Below, one piece after another: positions 25,652 to 33,786 of a stretch of DNA of 64,000 nucleotides. Position numbers and translations under genes: made by a program. The notes below the pieces were generated by a model that was given only the letters and a program-made list of their open reading frames with translations, made no database searches and was not told where the DNA came from. This DNA is from Propionicimonas paludicola (GTDB taxonomy: Bacteria; Actinomycetota; Actinomycetes; Propionibacteriales; Propionibacteriaceae). Where the stretch lies: assembly GCF_002563675.1 (NCBI RefSeq), contig NZ_PDJC01000001.1, positions 3,162,001-3,226,000 on the forward strand, given 5' to 3'. Within the stretch, counting starts at the first letter, position 1. Every line of letters starts with the position of its first letter.

Positions 25652-27631
25652 ATGGATACTGGCGTCATGCCGGGGATCGATGATGACGGCCGGGACCTTC
25701 CGCGGGACGCCCCACAGTGGCTGCCGCTGATCGTCTTCTGGCCGGCCTTCGACCAGGCTGCCTATCAGTCGATCGTCGCCTGCTTCGGCGAAGAGGCCGG
25801 GTCCAGCTGGTCCGACTTCCGCACCTGGGCGATCGAGTCCGGAGTTGCTGAGGCGGTGCCGGACGTAGCCTCGTCCGCGATCCAGGTGCGCCAGGAGTGG
25901 GTGCCGACGCTGGAGGTGGCCGTCCACCTTCTGCTGGACGAACCCGAGCTGCGGATGAAGGTGCTGGCCGGCTGCCAGCCGACCACCAACTGGCGGCTGG
26001 CGCTCACCTTCGCCACCTGGGCCCGGCACTCCCATCGCTGGGAACTTCTGCAGCAGATCTGGTGGCGTTACGTCGAGAACGCCGCGGACGTCCCGGGCGA
26101 GATGCTGCCGATCTTCGCTGATCTGCCGGCCGAGGCCCGCCGAGCCTATCCGGTGCTGACCTGGATCTCAGCGGCCGCTGAGGCCGAGACTGTCCGTCCG
26201 ACCTCGCGGCGCACCGAGGCCTTCCTCGATCGGCTGATCCTCGACTCGGTACTGCTGCACGCTGACTGGGCCAGCCGGGAGAGCCCGGACGCCGCCGTGA
26301 TGGCCGGCATTCTGCGGATGGTCGGCGAGCGGTACTTACCGCCCTCGGGCAAGCCACTGGATGCGGCCTGGCGGACCAAGCTGCATCTGGACGAGTTCAT
26401 CGACGAGCGGTCGCGTAGCGGGCGGCCACCCAGTCAGCCGGTGATCTCGTTCTTCCGGCTGATGTCGGGCCGAATGTCGATCATGCGTGCCGATCTGCGC
26501 AATGCACTGGCCGAGGCGCATTGGGGCGGTGTGTTGTCCGCCGAGGGGGTCGATGGCGGTCTGGCCCCGGCGATCGAGGCGCTGGCGAACAGCCTGGCCG
26601 GTCTGGTCCGGCCGCCCGCTGAGCTGAGTCGGGTCGTACTGCGTCCCACCGACAACCTTCGCTTTGGCAGCGTGGCGCAGGTCGCCGAGGTGATGGATGC
26701 GCTGGCGTACGGCCGGGAGTGCCTGCAGCTGCTCGACCGCGACGGTGTCGAGCGGGCGCTGGCCGCGGTGCCGGCGGACGTGGCCGCTGTGGCTGGAGTC
26801 TGGGCCGCACGGGTGGGGCTGGAGACCATGAGTGCCGCCATCTGGGGTGACCCAGCGCACGGCCTCAACCGCCTCTTGTCCGCGCTGGCCGCGCAGCCGA
26901 TCGGCGCGCGCGAGCAGGACGAGCCGATGGGCGGTCTGATGCTGGGTCGGGCCCGGGCCCACCTGCTGTGTCGGGTCGGCGCCTTCGGCGCGGCCACCAA
27001 GTCCGCCGAGTCCATTCACGAGGGCCTGCGGACGTTGCCGCTGGCCAGAACCCTGCTCTGGGCCGGACGGCTCGGCCCGGCCGTCCGGGCCATGGAGCTG
27101 ACGCTCCCGGACCCCGATCTGCTGCTCTCGGACCGGCTTCAGTTGCTGGTGATCCGCGGGGCGGCGACGTCCCTGGACGGCAGCATCACCGACGACATCG
27201 CCCGGGACACCGTCGACGCCTTGCAGCAGTTGCTGGTCGGCCACAGTTACTTGGCCATCGCCATGCTGCCGCCCGAGGCTCGGCAGGCCGCCCTCGAGTT
27301 GGGCCGTGAGCTGGCCACCGCCCCGGAGACCGCCGAACCCTTCGCGCAGCTGCGGGAGCGGCTGGCCGGGATCGCCGGGGCCGAGGGGCCGTCCGGGATG
27401 GTGCAGCTCACCGAACGTGAGGCGGTGCTGCTTCCACTGCTGGCCGGCGGCGAGTCGGTGCCCAATCTGGCCAAGGAACTGCACGTCTCGGTCAACACCC
27501 TGCGCAAGCAGGTGGCGGTGCTGCGGGAGAAGTTCCAGGCCTCAACCCGCTCGGAGCTGGTCCGCAAGGCCGGCTCCTTCGGTGCGCTGCCGAGCGAGGA
27601 CTTCGGTCAGGGCCTCCGCGACTCGAGCTGA
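25652..27631 (+). CDS. large LuxR-type regulator with uncharacterised N-terminal region
   Basis: 659 residues. The last 65 form a LuxR/GerE helix-turn-helix (QLTEREAVLLPLLAGGES, then LHVSVNTLRKQVAVLREKF). The preceding 590 residues are helix-rich and lack a visible Walker A motif, so this is not a standard LAL/MalT ATPase regulator; the region may be a TPR-like signal-sensing array. The start is uncertain: ATG 25652 and ATG 25667 are both possible without clear ribosome sites. It stands alone, convergent with the XRE/DUF2178 pair. Target genes unknown. Confidence 0.82.
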   Translation: MDTGVMPGIDDDGRDLPRDAPQWLPLIVFWPAFDQAAYQSIVACFGEEAGSSWSDFRTWAIESGVAEAVPDVASSAIQVRQEWVPTLEVAVHLLLDEPELRMKVLAGCQPTTNWRLALTFATWARHSHRWELLQQIWWRYVENAADVPGEMLPIFADLPAEARRAYPVLTWISAAAEAETVRPTSRRTEAFLDRLILDSVLLHADWASRESPDAAVMAGILRMVGERYLPPSGKPLDAAWRTKLHLDEFIDERSRSGRPPSQPVISFFRLMSGRMSIMRADLRNALAEAHWGGVLSAEGVDGGLAPAIEALANSLAGLVRPPAELSRVVLRPTDNLRFGSVAQVAEVMDALAYGRECLQLLDRDGVERALAAVPADVAAVAGVWAARVGLETMSAAIWGDPAHGLNRLLSALAAQPIGAREQDEPMGGLMLGRARAHLLCRVGAFGAATKSAESIHEGLRTLPLARTLLWAGRLGPAVRAMELTLPDPDLLLSDRLQLLVIRGAATSLDGSITDDIARDTVDALQQLLVGHSYLAIAMLPPEARQAALELGRELATAPETAEPFAQLRERLAGIAGAEGPSGMVQLTEREAVLLPLLAGGESVPNLAKELHVSVNTLRKQVAVLREKFQASTRSELVRKAGSFGALPSEDFGQGLRDSS

Positions 27632-27653
27632 GTACCCTCACCGAAGGACGAGC

Positions 27654-28118
27654 TCACATCACTCGCTGGGAGTGGATCACGCTGGCCAGGTAGACCCCGA
27701 GCGGAATCACGAAGGTGGCCGCCAGGGCCCACCAGAGACCGTCCTCCGACAAGGTGGGCAGCTGTCCGTTCGAGGCGAACGAGACCCAGATCAACAACAC
27801 GTAGGTCAGGGCGGCCGAGACGAAGAAGGCGCGGCTCCCGGCCAGTCTGCGGATCGCCACGTTGCGCTCGTCCAGCTCCTCGACGCCGAGTCGGCGGGCT
27901 GCATCGCCGGACGGACGAGGGAGCCCGCCGCGCAGCAATGAGGCGACCCCGAGGCCGACCAGGACGATCCCTAGGCCGGTCACCAGCCGCGGGTCGAAGG
28001 GCAGGCTCGGCCGCAGCGCTTGCAGGGTGGCGCCGACGGCGCAGCTGACCACGCCACAGGCGCCGAGTGCCCAGCCGGTTCGGCGGCGACGGCTCAGTAG
28101 GGCTTCATGGGTGCTCAC
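27654..28118 (-). CDS. four-helix membrane protein (DUF2178-like) paired with XRE regulator
   Basis: 154 residues with four hydrophobic helices in two pairs (about 15-32, 42-60, 98-117, 128-146). A conserved-looking polar stretch ELDERNVAIRRLAGSRAF lies between them, as in DUF2178-type proteins. The GTG start at 28118 overlaps the TGA of the XRE gene (GTGA), so the two are translated together. Pairs of a small Cro/C1-type repressor and a DUF2178-like membrane protein are common in actinomycetes and firmicutes. Function unknown. Confidence 0.75.
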   Translation of the reverse strand: MSTHEALLSRRRRTGWALGACGVVSCAVGATLQALRPSLPFDPRLVTGLGIVLVGLGVASLLRGGLPRPSGDAARRLGVEELDERNVAIRRLAGSRAFFVSAALTYVLLIWVSFASNGQLPTLSEDGLWWALAATFVIPLGVYLASVIHSQRVM

Positions 28119-28318
28119 TCGGACTCCTCCTCGTACAGAAAAAGCTTCTCGATCTCGGTCTCGAAGGTTCGTGCCAGCCGGAAGGCCAAGATGATCGATG
28201 GGTTGTACCGACCCTGCTCCAGCGAAATCACGGTCTGCCGCGAAACGCCGACCAGGTCGGCGAGCTGCTGTTGCGTCCACCCCTTCGCGGTGCGCAACTC
28301 GGCGAGCTGGTTCTTCAT
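28115..28318 (-). CDS. small XRE family (Cro/C1-type) transcriptional regulator
   Basis: 67 residues, almost entirely a helix-turn-helix domain: LRTAKGWTQQQLADLVGVSR, then QTVISLEQGRYNPS, ending in an acidic tail LYEEESE. Matches the YozG/short-XRE class. It precedes and overlaps the DUF2178-like gene. Two palindromes of the form GTAAAG-N4-CTTTAC lie 14 and 58 bases upstream of its ATG, suggesting autoregulation. Confidence 0.92.
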   Translation of the reverse strand: MKNQLAELRTAKGWTQQQLADLVGVSRQTVISLEQGRYNPSIILAFRLARTFETEIEKLFLYEEESE

Positions 28319-28331
28319 CGGACCCCATCTG

Positions 28332-28391
28332 GTAAAGCGTCCTTTACATCGAAAGTAGTGCGGCGGTGCGGGGATGTGAAGTGTGCTTTAC
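28332..28391 (-). promoter_or_regulatory. twin operators upstream of XRE gene
   Basis: GTAAAG-CGTC-CTTTAC (28332-28347) is a perfect inverted repeat. GTGAAG-TGTG-CTTTAC (28376-28391) differs at one position. Their centres are 44 bp apart, about four helical turns, which would allow cooperative binding of two repressor dimers. Assignment to the adjacent XRE protein is inferred. Confidence 0.65.
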
Positions 28392-28416
28392 AGGAGTGTG
28401 GTCGGTGGCACAGCAG

Positions 28417-28451
28417 AACGCCCCTCCCGAGTCATCCTCGGAAGGGGCGTT
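28417..28451 (-). terminator. hairpin terminator after tRNA-Ser(GCU)
   Basis: Arms AACGCCCCTCCCGAG and CTCGGAAGGGGCGTT form a 15-bp stem with one mismatch and a 5-base loop. It lies 15 bases past the tRNA 3' end in the direction of transcription, with only a short T-run. Confidence 0.65.
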
Positions 28452-28465
28452 CACCCAAGTCATGG

Positions 28466-28556
28466 CGGAGGTGCGGGGATTTGAACCCCGGATCGGGTTT
28501 AAGCCCGAAACCCGCTTAGCAGGCGGGCGCCATAGACCGGACTAGGCGACACCTCC
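28466..28556 (-). tRNA. tRNA-Ser(GCT)
   Basis: A 91-base class II cloverleaf. The acceptor GGAGGTG pairs with CACCTCC. The anticodon stem CCCGC/GCGGG has loop CTGCTAA (anticodon GCT, reading AGC/AGU). A long variable arm follows and the T loop is TTCAAAT. CCA is not encoded. Confidence 0.95.
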
Positions 28557-28699
28557 AAGACCGCGAGTCAGCCTACAAGGGGGTCGGCATGCCGAGCAAA
28601 AGGGGGTATCAGCGCGGGCCGTTCCGGTCGCAGCTGGGGGTCTTGGCCGGGGCCGGTCGCCTTGTCTTTGCTCAATCTCAGGCAAGGACGAATATTCCG

Positions 28700-30292
28700 A
28701 TGACCTCCGTGAACGGACCCACCCCGAACGACGCTCAGCGACCTCGCCGCGTCGCGGACGGGGCGTCCTCCCCCGATGCCGGTGATGCCCGGCGCATCTC
28801 TGATGACCGCAGCTTCGGCGCCTCCCTGGGCTGGACGGTGCTGGGCACCATCATCCCCGGGCTCGGTCTGGTCCGCGGCGGACGCCGGATCATCGGCTCG
28901 ATTCTGATCGCCCTGTGGGTGATCGTCGTCGGTGGAGTGGCCGGGCTCTGGGTCACCAACCGCAGCCTGCTCACCGGTGTGGCGGCCAATGGCGACATGC
29001 TTCACGCGCTGGCCATCGCCATGCTGGTGATCGCGGTGTTCTGGGTGATCAGCATCGGTGCGACCCACCTGGTGCTGCGGCCCCGCGGAGCCGGCTGGGG
29101 GCAGCGCGCCGCCGGCGCCGTCGTGGTGGGCCTGCTCTCCTTCGCGATCGCGGCGCCGCTGGCGCTGGGCGCGAACGTCGCAGTGGCCACCGCTGACCTG
29201 CTGACAGTGTTCGGCCAGACCAGCACCACCACGCCGACCGTCGATGCGGTCGATCCGTGGAAGAACAAGGATCGGCTGAACGTCCTGATCCTCGGCGGTG
29301 ACTCCGGGACCGGCCGCAGCCTCAAGCTCGGCGTCCGTCCGGACAGCGTCAGCGTGCTCTCGGTGGACACCCACACCGGGGCCACCTCGATCTTCAACCT
29401 GCCCCGGCAGACCGCCAAGATGCCGTTCCCGCCAGACTCCAAGCTGTACAAGTACTTCCCGAACGGCTTCTATGACGGGTCGAACCCCCTGAATCAGGAG
29501 TACGCGCTCAACGCGATCTACAACAACGTTCCGCATCTGGTGCCCAAGAACATTCTGGGCAACCCGTCCAGCCTGTCCACCGATGCCATGAAGCTCTCGG
29601 TCGGTGAGGCGCTCGGCTTGAAGATCGATTACTACGTCCTGGTCAACATGGACGGCTTCAGGGACATCATCAACGCCATCGGCGGGATCACCGTCAACGT
29701 CAACGACCGGGTCCCGATCGGTGGCAAGAACGCCAGTGGCACCCATCCCGAGGTCAAGCCGTCCGGCTGGATCGAGATCGGGCCCAAGCAGCACATGAAC
29801 GGCCACGATGCGCTCTGGTTCGCCCGCGGGCGCTACCACACCACCGACTACAAGCGGATGGCTCGGCAGCGTTGCGTGATCAACGCGGTGATCCAGCAGG
29901 CCGACCCGGCGACGATTCTGACCAAGTACCAGTCGCTGACCAAGGCGGCGGCCCAGACGATGAGCACCGACGTGCCGGCGAACATGTTGCCGGCTCTGGC
30001 CGATCTGGCGCTCAACCTGAAGGGGAAGCCGATCCGCAGCATTCTGTTGAACCAGAGTGTGGGCTTCAAGACCTGGGACCCGGACTGGGATCTGGTCCGC
30101 AGGCTGGTGAAGAAGACTCTGGCCGAGGCCGACAAGGGCGCCACGGCCAAGCCGTCGGCTAACCCGACCGCCACCGGGACGGGCACGCCGACCAGCTCGG
30201 CGACGTCCAGCCCGTCTCCGACGGCCTCGTCCACCGGCAAGGAGAAGAGCGCCAACCTCGACGACGAGTGCGCGTACCACCCGAACAAGTAG
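28700..30292 (+). CDS. LytR-CpsA-Psr (LCP) family cell-wall glycopolymer ligase
   Basis: 530 residues: a cytoplasmic N-terminus, a cluster of hydrophobic helices in the first 170 residues (more than the single anchor of simple LCP proteins), then the extracellular LCP domain. Typical motifs are DRLNVLILGGDSG, RPDSVSVLSVDTHTG with the DS pair, FNLPRQT with the lipid-phosphate Arg, and ALWFARGRYHTTDYKRMARQ. A Ser/Thr-rich tail ends the protein. LCP enzymes attach teichoic acid, arabinogalactan-type or capsular polymers to peptidoglycan. ATG 28700 is favoured; ATG 28589, preceded by AGGGGG, would add 37 residues. Confidence 0.92.
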   Translation: MTSVNGPTPNDAQRPRRVADGASSPDAGDARRISDDRSFGASLGWTVLGTIIPGLGLVRGGRRIIGSILIALWVIVVGGVAGLWVTNRSLLTGVAANGDMLHALAIAMLVIAVFWVISIGATHLVLRPRGAGWGQRAAGAVVVGLLSFAIAAPLALGANVAVATADLLTVFGQTSTTTPTVDAVDPWKNKDRLNVLILGGDSGTGRSLKLGVRPDSVSVLSVDTHTGATSIFNLPRQTAKMPFPPDSKLYKYFPNGFYDGSNPLNQEYALNAIYNNVPHLVPKNILGNPSSLSTDAMKLSVGEALGLKIDYYVLVNMDGFRDIINAIGGITVNVNDRVPIGGKNASGTHPEVKPSGWIEIGPKQHMNGHDALWFARGRYHTTDYKRMARQRCVINAVIQQADPATILTKYQSLTKAAAQTMSTDVPANMLPALADLALNLKGKPIRSILLNQSVGFKTWDPDWDLVRRLVKKTLAEADKGATAKPSANPTATGTGTPTSSATSSPSPTASSTGKEKSANLDDECAYHPNK

Positions 30293-30306
30293 TAGCTGTA
30301 CCCGAG

Positions 30307-30347
30307 CGAAATGGGGACGGTTCCGAGAAGGAACCGTCCCCATTTCG
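30307..30347. repeat. 18-bp perfect palindrome after LCP gene (GGGGACGGTTCC family)
   Basis: Arms CGAAATGGGGACGGTTCC and GGAACCGTCCCCATTTCG are perfectly complementary around a 5-base GAGAA loop and are followed by TTT. It lies between the LCP stop and tRNA-Ser(UGA) and can serve as a terminator for either. The 12-base core recurs at 50086-50173, 53590-53601 and 57953-57964. Confidence 0.85.
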
Positions 30348-30354
30348 TTTGCGG

Positions 30355-30439
30355 CGGCGAGGGTGGGATTCGAACCCACGGAGCCTTTCAGCTCGGCCGC
30401 TTTCAAGGCGGCTGCACTAGTCCACTATGCGACCTCGCC
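30355..30439 (-). tRNA. tRNA-Ser(TGA)
   Basis: An 85-base class II cloverleaf. The acceptor GGCGAGG pairs with CCTCGCC. The anticodon stem GCCGC/GCGGC has loop CTTGAAA (anticodon TGA, reading UCA/UCG/UCU). A long variable arm follows and the T loop is TTCGAAT. CCA is not encoded. Confidence 0.95.
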
Positions 30440-30516
30440 AAGCCAGGACAGCTTACCGGGACGACACCGAACAGTCCGCTTCGTGCCGGGCGTGGCTGAC
30501 GTGACAGGCTGGTGGC

Positions 30517-31488
30517 ATGCGAGTTGTGAGTGTCACTGCCCCGGGCGGACCGGAGAACCTGATCGTCGCGGACGCGCCGACGCCCGAGCCGAAGCCGGGC
30601 GAGGTGCTGATCGCGGTCGCCGCGGCCGGCGTGAACCGCGCTGATCTGCTGCAGCGTCAGGGCTACTACCCGCCGCCGCCGGGCACCAGCGAGGTGATCG
30701 GACTTGAGGTGGCCGGCACTATCGCCGCCCTCGGTGACGGCGTGGACGGGTGGGCGCTCGGCGATCCGTGTGTGGCCCTGCTGGCTGGCGGTGGCTACGC
30801 CGAGTACGTCGTCGTGCCGTCCGGGCAGGTGATCGCGCCACCTGACGGCGTCGACCTGATCACCGCGGCCGGCTTGATCGAGGTGGCCGCCACCGTGGTG
30901 TCCAACTTCGACCACGTCCACCTGGCTGCCGGTGAGACCGTGCTGATCCACGGCGGCACCGGCGGGATCGGCAGCTTCGCCATCCAGTACGCCCGGGCGC
31001 TCGGGGCACGGGTGCTCACCACGGCCGGCTCGCCGGCCAAGCTGGAGCTGTGCCGTGAGTTCGGCGCTGATGTCGCCATCGACTACCACGACGACTGGGC
31101 GGCCGCGGTGGCCGAGGCGACCGGCGGTGCCGGCGTCGACGTGATCCTCGACGTGATGGGCGCCAAGTACCTGGAGGCCAACGTCGCCGCACTCGCACTG
31201 GACGGGCGCCTGGTGGTGATCGGCCTGCAGGGTGGACGCAAGGGCACCCTCGACCTGAACCGGCTGTTGACCAAGCGGGCCACGGTCACCGCGACCAGCC
31301 TGCGGTTCCGTCCGACGGCCCAGAAGGCGGCGATCTGCGCGGCCGTGGCGCAGCGGGTCTGGCCGCTGATCGCCGCCGGCGCAATCCGTCCGGCCCCGGA
31401 GACCCGGTTCGCCCTGGACGAGGTGGCCCGGGCCCATACCCAGCTGGAGTCCGGCGACAACATCGGCAAGGTGGTCCTGGTCGTCTAG
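30517..31488 (+). CDS. NAD(P)H:quinone oxidoreductase, zeta-crystallin/PIG3 type
   Basis: 323 residues of the zinc-independent medium-chain reductase family. GroES-like N-terminus with GVNRADLLQRQGYYPPPPG, the hallmark of the PIG3/QOR-like branch. Rossmann dinucleotide motif IHGGTGGIGSFAIQ lies at about 148-161. It reduces quinones or other electrophilic carbonyls with NAD(P)H. ATG 30517 has only a weak GGTGG upstream. Possibly in a loose unit with the gamma-glutamyl genes that follow after 87 bp, but that spacing and the new ribosome site suggest separate transcription. Confidence 0.92.
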   Translation: MRVVSVTAPGGPENLIVADAPTPEPKPGEVLIAVAAAGVNRADLLQRQGYYPPPPGTSEVIGLEVAGTIAALGDGVDGWALGDPCVALLAGGGYAEYVVVPSGQVIAPPDGVDLITAAGLIEVAATVVSNFDHVHLAAGETVLIHGGTGGIGSFAIQYARALGARVLTTAGSPAKLELCREFGADVAIDYHDDWAAAVAEATGGAGVDVILDVMGAKYLEANVAALALDGRLVVIGLQGGRKGTLDLNRLLTKRATVTATSLRFRPTAQKAAICAAVAQRVWPLIAAGAIRPAPETRFALDEVARAHTQLESGDNIGKVVLVV

Positions 31489-31575
31489 GCCAAATGCATG
31501 ACGCATACAGTGGAACCCGTGCGGATCCGCGGGATGCGCACCTAGACTCGGCGACACCCCGAGAGGAGTCGGCCG

Positions 31576-32694
31576 ATGCAGATCACCTTCGCCCCATCCC
31601 GCCAGTCGAGCGTGGGCATCGAGTGGGAACTCGGTCTGGTCGACCTCACCTCCGGTGAGCTCGCCCCCGCCGGGCCACAGATCGTCGCGGCCTGCCAGGG
31701 CGGCTCGCAGGCGCCGATCCGCGGCGAGTACCTGCAGACCATGGTCGAGCTGACCAGCGGCGTCCACCTGCGGGTGGCCGATGCCGTGGACGACCTGGCG
31801 GGCCACCTGGCCGAGGTGCGCGCGGCCGCCGCCGAACTCGGCATCGGCCTGCTCGGCTCCGGCACTCATCCATTCAGCATCGCGGCCGCCCAGCCACTCA
31901 CGCCCGGCCCGCGCTACCAGCGGGTCGCCGAGCGGAATGCCTACTGGGGCAGCCAGATGGCGATTTGCGGGACGCATGTGCACATCGGCGTGGACAACAA
32001 GAACAAGGCCCTGCCGATCACCGCCAGCCTGGCTCGCTTCTACCCCTATCTCCTGGCGATCAGCTGCTCCTCGCCGTACTGGGAGGGCCAGGACTGCGGC
32101 TACGCCTCCCAGCGGACGATGCTGTTCCAGCAACTGGCCACCAACGGTCTGCCCTACCCGATGCAGGACTGGGCGGCCTTCGAGGACTACGCCGAGGACC
32201 TGCTGCGCAGCGGGATGATCAGCCTGCCCGACGAGATCCGCTGGGACGTCCGTCCGTCCCCGAAGTTCGGAACCGTCGAGAACCGAGTCGCCGACTCGGT
32301 GCCGACGCTGGGCGAACTGGGTGCGATCGCTGCGCTCACTCAGTGCTTCGTCGAGTACACCTCGCGCAGCTACACCGCCGACCGCACGCTCGAGGCCCTG
32401 CCGCCGTGGCTGGTCAAGGAGAACAAGTGGCGCGCCGCCCGCTACGGGCTGGACGCAGAGGTGATCACCCCGCGGCAGCAGAACCCGGTGCCACTGCGGG
32501 ACGGCCTGGCCCAGTGGCTGGAGCGACTCCAGCCGGTCGCCACGGACCTGGGATGCACCGAGGAACTGCGCTTCGTGTGGCAGCTGGCTGAGCGTGGGGT
32601 CAGCTACCAGCGGCAGCTGGCCACCGGCAGCCCGCAGGCCGCATTGCGGCTGTTGCTGGACGAGACCGGTAGCCGGACGCCATTCGCCGACTAG
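31576..32694 (+). CDS. carboxylate-amine ligase, glutamate-cysteine ligase type 2 (GCS2/YbdK family)
   Basis: 372 residues, the normal GCS2 length. Family motifs are SSVGIEWELGLVD near the N-terminus (metal- and ATP-binding Glu residues), GTHVHIGVDNKNKA around 134-147, and RWDVRPSPKFGTVENRVADS around 221-240. It forms a gamma-glutamyl amide from glutamate, an amine (often cysteine) and ATP. Mycothiol users often keep this family for other gamma-glutamyl compounds. GAGAGGAG precedes the ATG. It is followed within 10 bp by an amidotransferase and then a cyclotransferase-like gene, so a gamma-glutamyl pathway is inferred. Confidence 0.93.
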   Translation: MQITFAPSRQSSVGIEWELGLVDLTSGELAPAGPQIVAACQGGSQAPIRGEYLQTMVELTSGVHLRVADAVDDLAGHLAEVRAAAAELGIGLLGSGTHPFSIAAAQPLTPGPRYQRVAERNAYWGSQMAICGTHVHIGVDNKNKALPITASLARFYPYLLAISCSSPYWEGQDCGYASQRTMLFQQLATNGLPYPMQDWAAFEDYAEDLLRSGMISLPDEIRWDVRPSPKFGTVENRVADSVPTLGELGAIAALTQCFVEYTSRSYTADRTLEALPPWLVKENKWRAARYGLDAEVITPRQQNPVPLRDGLAQWLERLQPVATDLGCTEELRFVWQLAERGVSYQRQLATGSPQAALRLLLDETGSRTPFAD

Positions 32695-32704
32695 CCTGGG
32701 CCCG

Positions 32705-33439
32705 ATGAAGCCCTTCCTGCTGATCGCGACCCGCGATCATGATCAGGCTGCGGACGACGAGTATCGCTCGGTCCTGCGGCACACCGGGCTGCGCGCGGAC
32801 GAGCTGGAGCGGCTCCGGCTGGAGGCCGCCCCGATGCCGTCCATCGATCTGAACGACTACGCCGGGATTCTGCTGGGCGGCAGCCCGTTCAACGTGTCCG
32901 ACACGGAGAAGTCGCCCGTGCAGCTACGGGTCGAGGCCGAGCTCGGCTCCCTGCTGGCCCGGGTGATCGAGGCCGACGTCCCGTTCCTGGGCATGTGCTA
33001 CGGCATCGGGATCATGGTCGACGCACTGGGTGGTGTTGTCGACCAGAGCAACGGAGAGCCGGTGAATGCCGCGGAGGTGCGCCTCACCGAGGCCGGCCGG
33101 ACCGATCCGCTGCTGGCCGGAGTCGGCGACAGCTTCCATGCCTTCGTGGCGCACAAGGAGGGCTGCGCTGTCGCCCCGTCCCCGATGGTGGTGCTCGGTG
33201 CCGGCGCCGTCTGCCCGCTGCAGGTGGTCCGGATCGGACGCCACGTCTACGCCACCCAGTTCCACCCCGAACTCGATGCCGACGAACTCGCCATCCGGAT
33301 GAAGATCTACGAGAATGCCGGCTACTTCGCTCCCGACGAGTACGCCGCCCTGGTGGCCCAAGTCAAAGCCAGCCCGGTGGATGGGCGCCAGCACCTGCTG
33401 CTGCGCAACTTCGTGGCGTTGGCCAGGGGGCACCGATGA
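32705..33439 (+). CDS. class I glutamine amidotransferase-like protein
   Basis: 244 residues with a complete catalytic triad: nucleophile Cys98 in FLGMCYG, plus His187 and Glu189 in TQFHPELDADE. Resembles GuaA-type amidotransferase domains without a synthetase partner (YfeJ-like). It would release ammonia from glutamine or hydrolyse a gamma-glutamyl amide. It follows the GCS2 ligase after 10 bp, and its stop overlaps the next start (ATGA), so it belongs to the three-gene operon. The acceptor is unknown. Confidence 0.9.
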   Translation: MKPFLLIATRDHDQAADDEYRSVLRHTGLRADELERLRLEAAPMPSIDLNDYAGILLGGSPFNVSDTEKSPVQLRVEAELGSLLARVIEADVPFLGMCYGIGIMVDALGGVVDQSNGEPVNAAEVRLTEAGRTDPLLAGVGDSFHAFVAHKEGCAVAPSPMVVLGAGAVCPLQVVRIGRHVYATQFHPELDADELAIRMKIYENAGYFAPDEYAALVAQVKASPVDGRQHLLLRNFVALARGHR

Positions 33440-33786
33440 GCGCGCGGGAGTGGGTCTTCTCCTACGGAACCCTGCGGCTGGCCGAGGTCCAGCAGGCCAA
33501 CTACGGACGCCTGCTGGACGGGGTCGCCGACGAGTTGCCCGGCTACCGGTTGGAGTACCTGGCGATCAGCAACCCCGAGGTGGTGGCCATCTCCGGGATC
33601 GCCGAGCACCCGGTGGCCCGGCACACCGGCCTGGCCGGCGACCGGGTGGCCGGCACCCGGTTCGCCCTCACCGCCGCCGAACTGGTGGCCACCGACGCCT
33701 ACGAGTCGGCCGACTACGTCCGCGTGCCGGTCGACCTGCTCTCCGGAACGCCGGCCTGGCTCTACGTCGCCAAGCCGGCTCAGTAG
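33436..33786 (+). CDS. gamma-glutamylcyclotransferase-like (AIG2 family) protein
   Basis: 116 residues. The substrate-binding loop FSYGTLR (8-14) and the catalytic-Glu region ATDAYESADYVRVPV fit the AIG2/GGCT fold. Members cleave gamma-glutamyl amines to 5-oxoproline and free amine. The start overlaps the amidotransferase stop. Third gene of a probable gamma-glutamyl operon with GCS2. Its last 7 bases overlap the convergent beta-lactamase-like gene. Confidence 0.88.
   Translation: MSAREWVFSYGTLRLAEVQQANYGRLLDGVADELPGYRLEYLAISNPEVVAISGIAEHPVARHTGLAGDRVAGTRFALTAAELVATDAYESADYVRVPVDLLSGTPAWLYVAKPAQ

Noticed and set aside
25449-25730. 93-residue frame upstream of the LuxR-type gene
   Set aside because: It overlaps the LuxR start, lacks a ribosome site and has no recognisable features.
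28568-30406. 612-residue minus-strand frame over the LCP gene and both flanking RNA regions
   Set aside because: It runs through the palindrome and tRNA-Ser(UGA), which cannot be coding, and mirrors the LCP gene.
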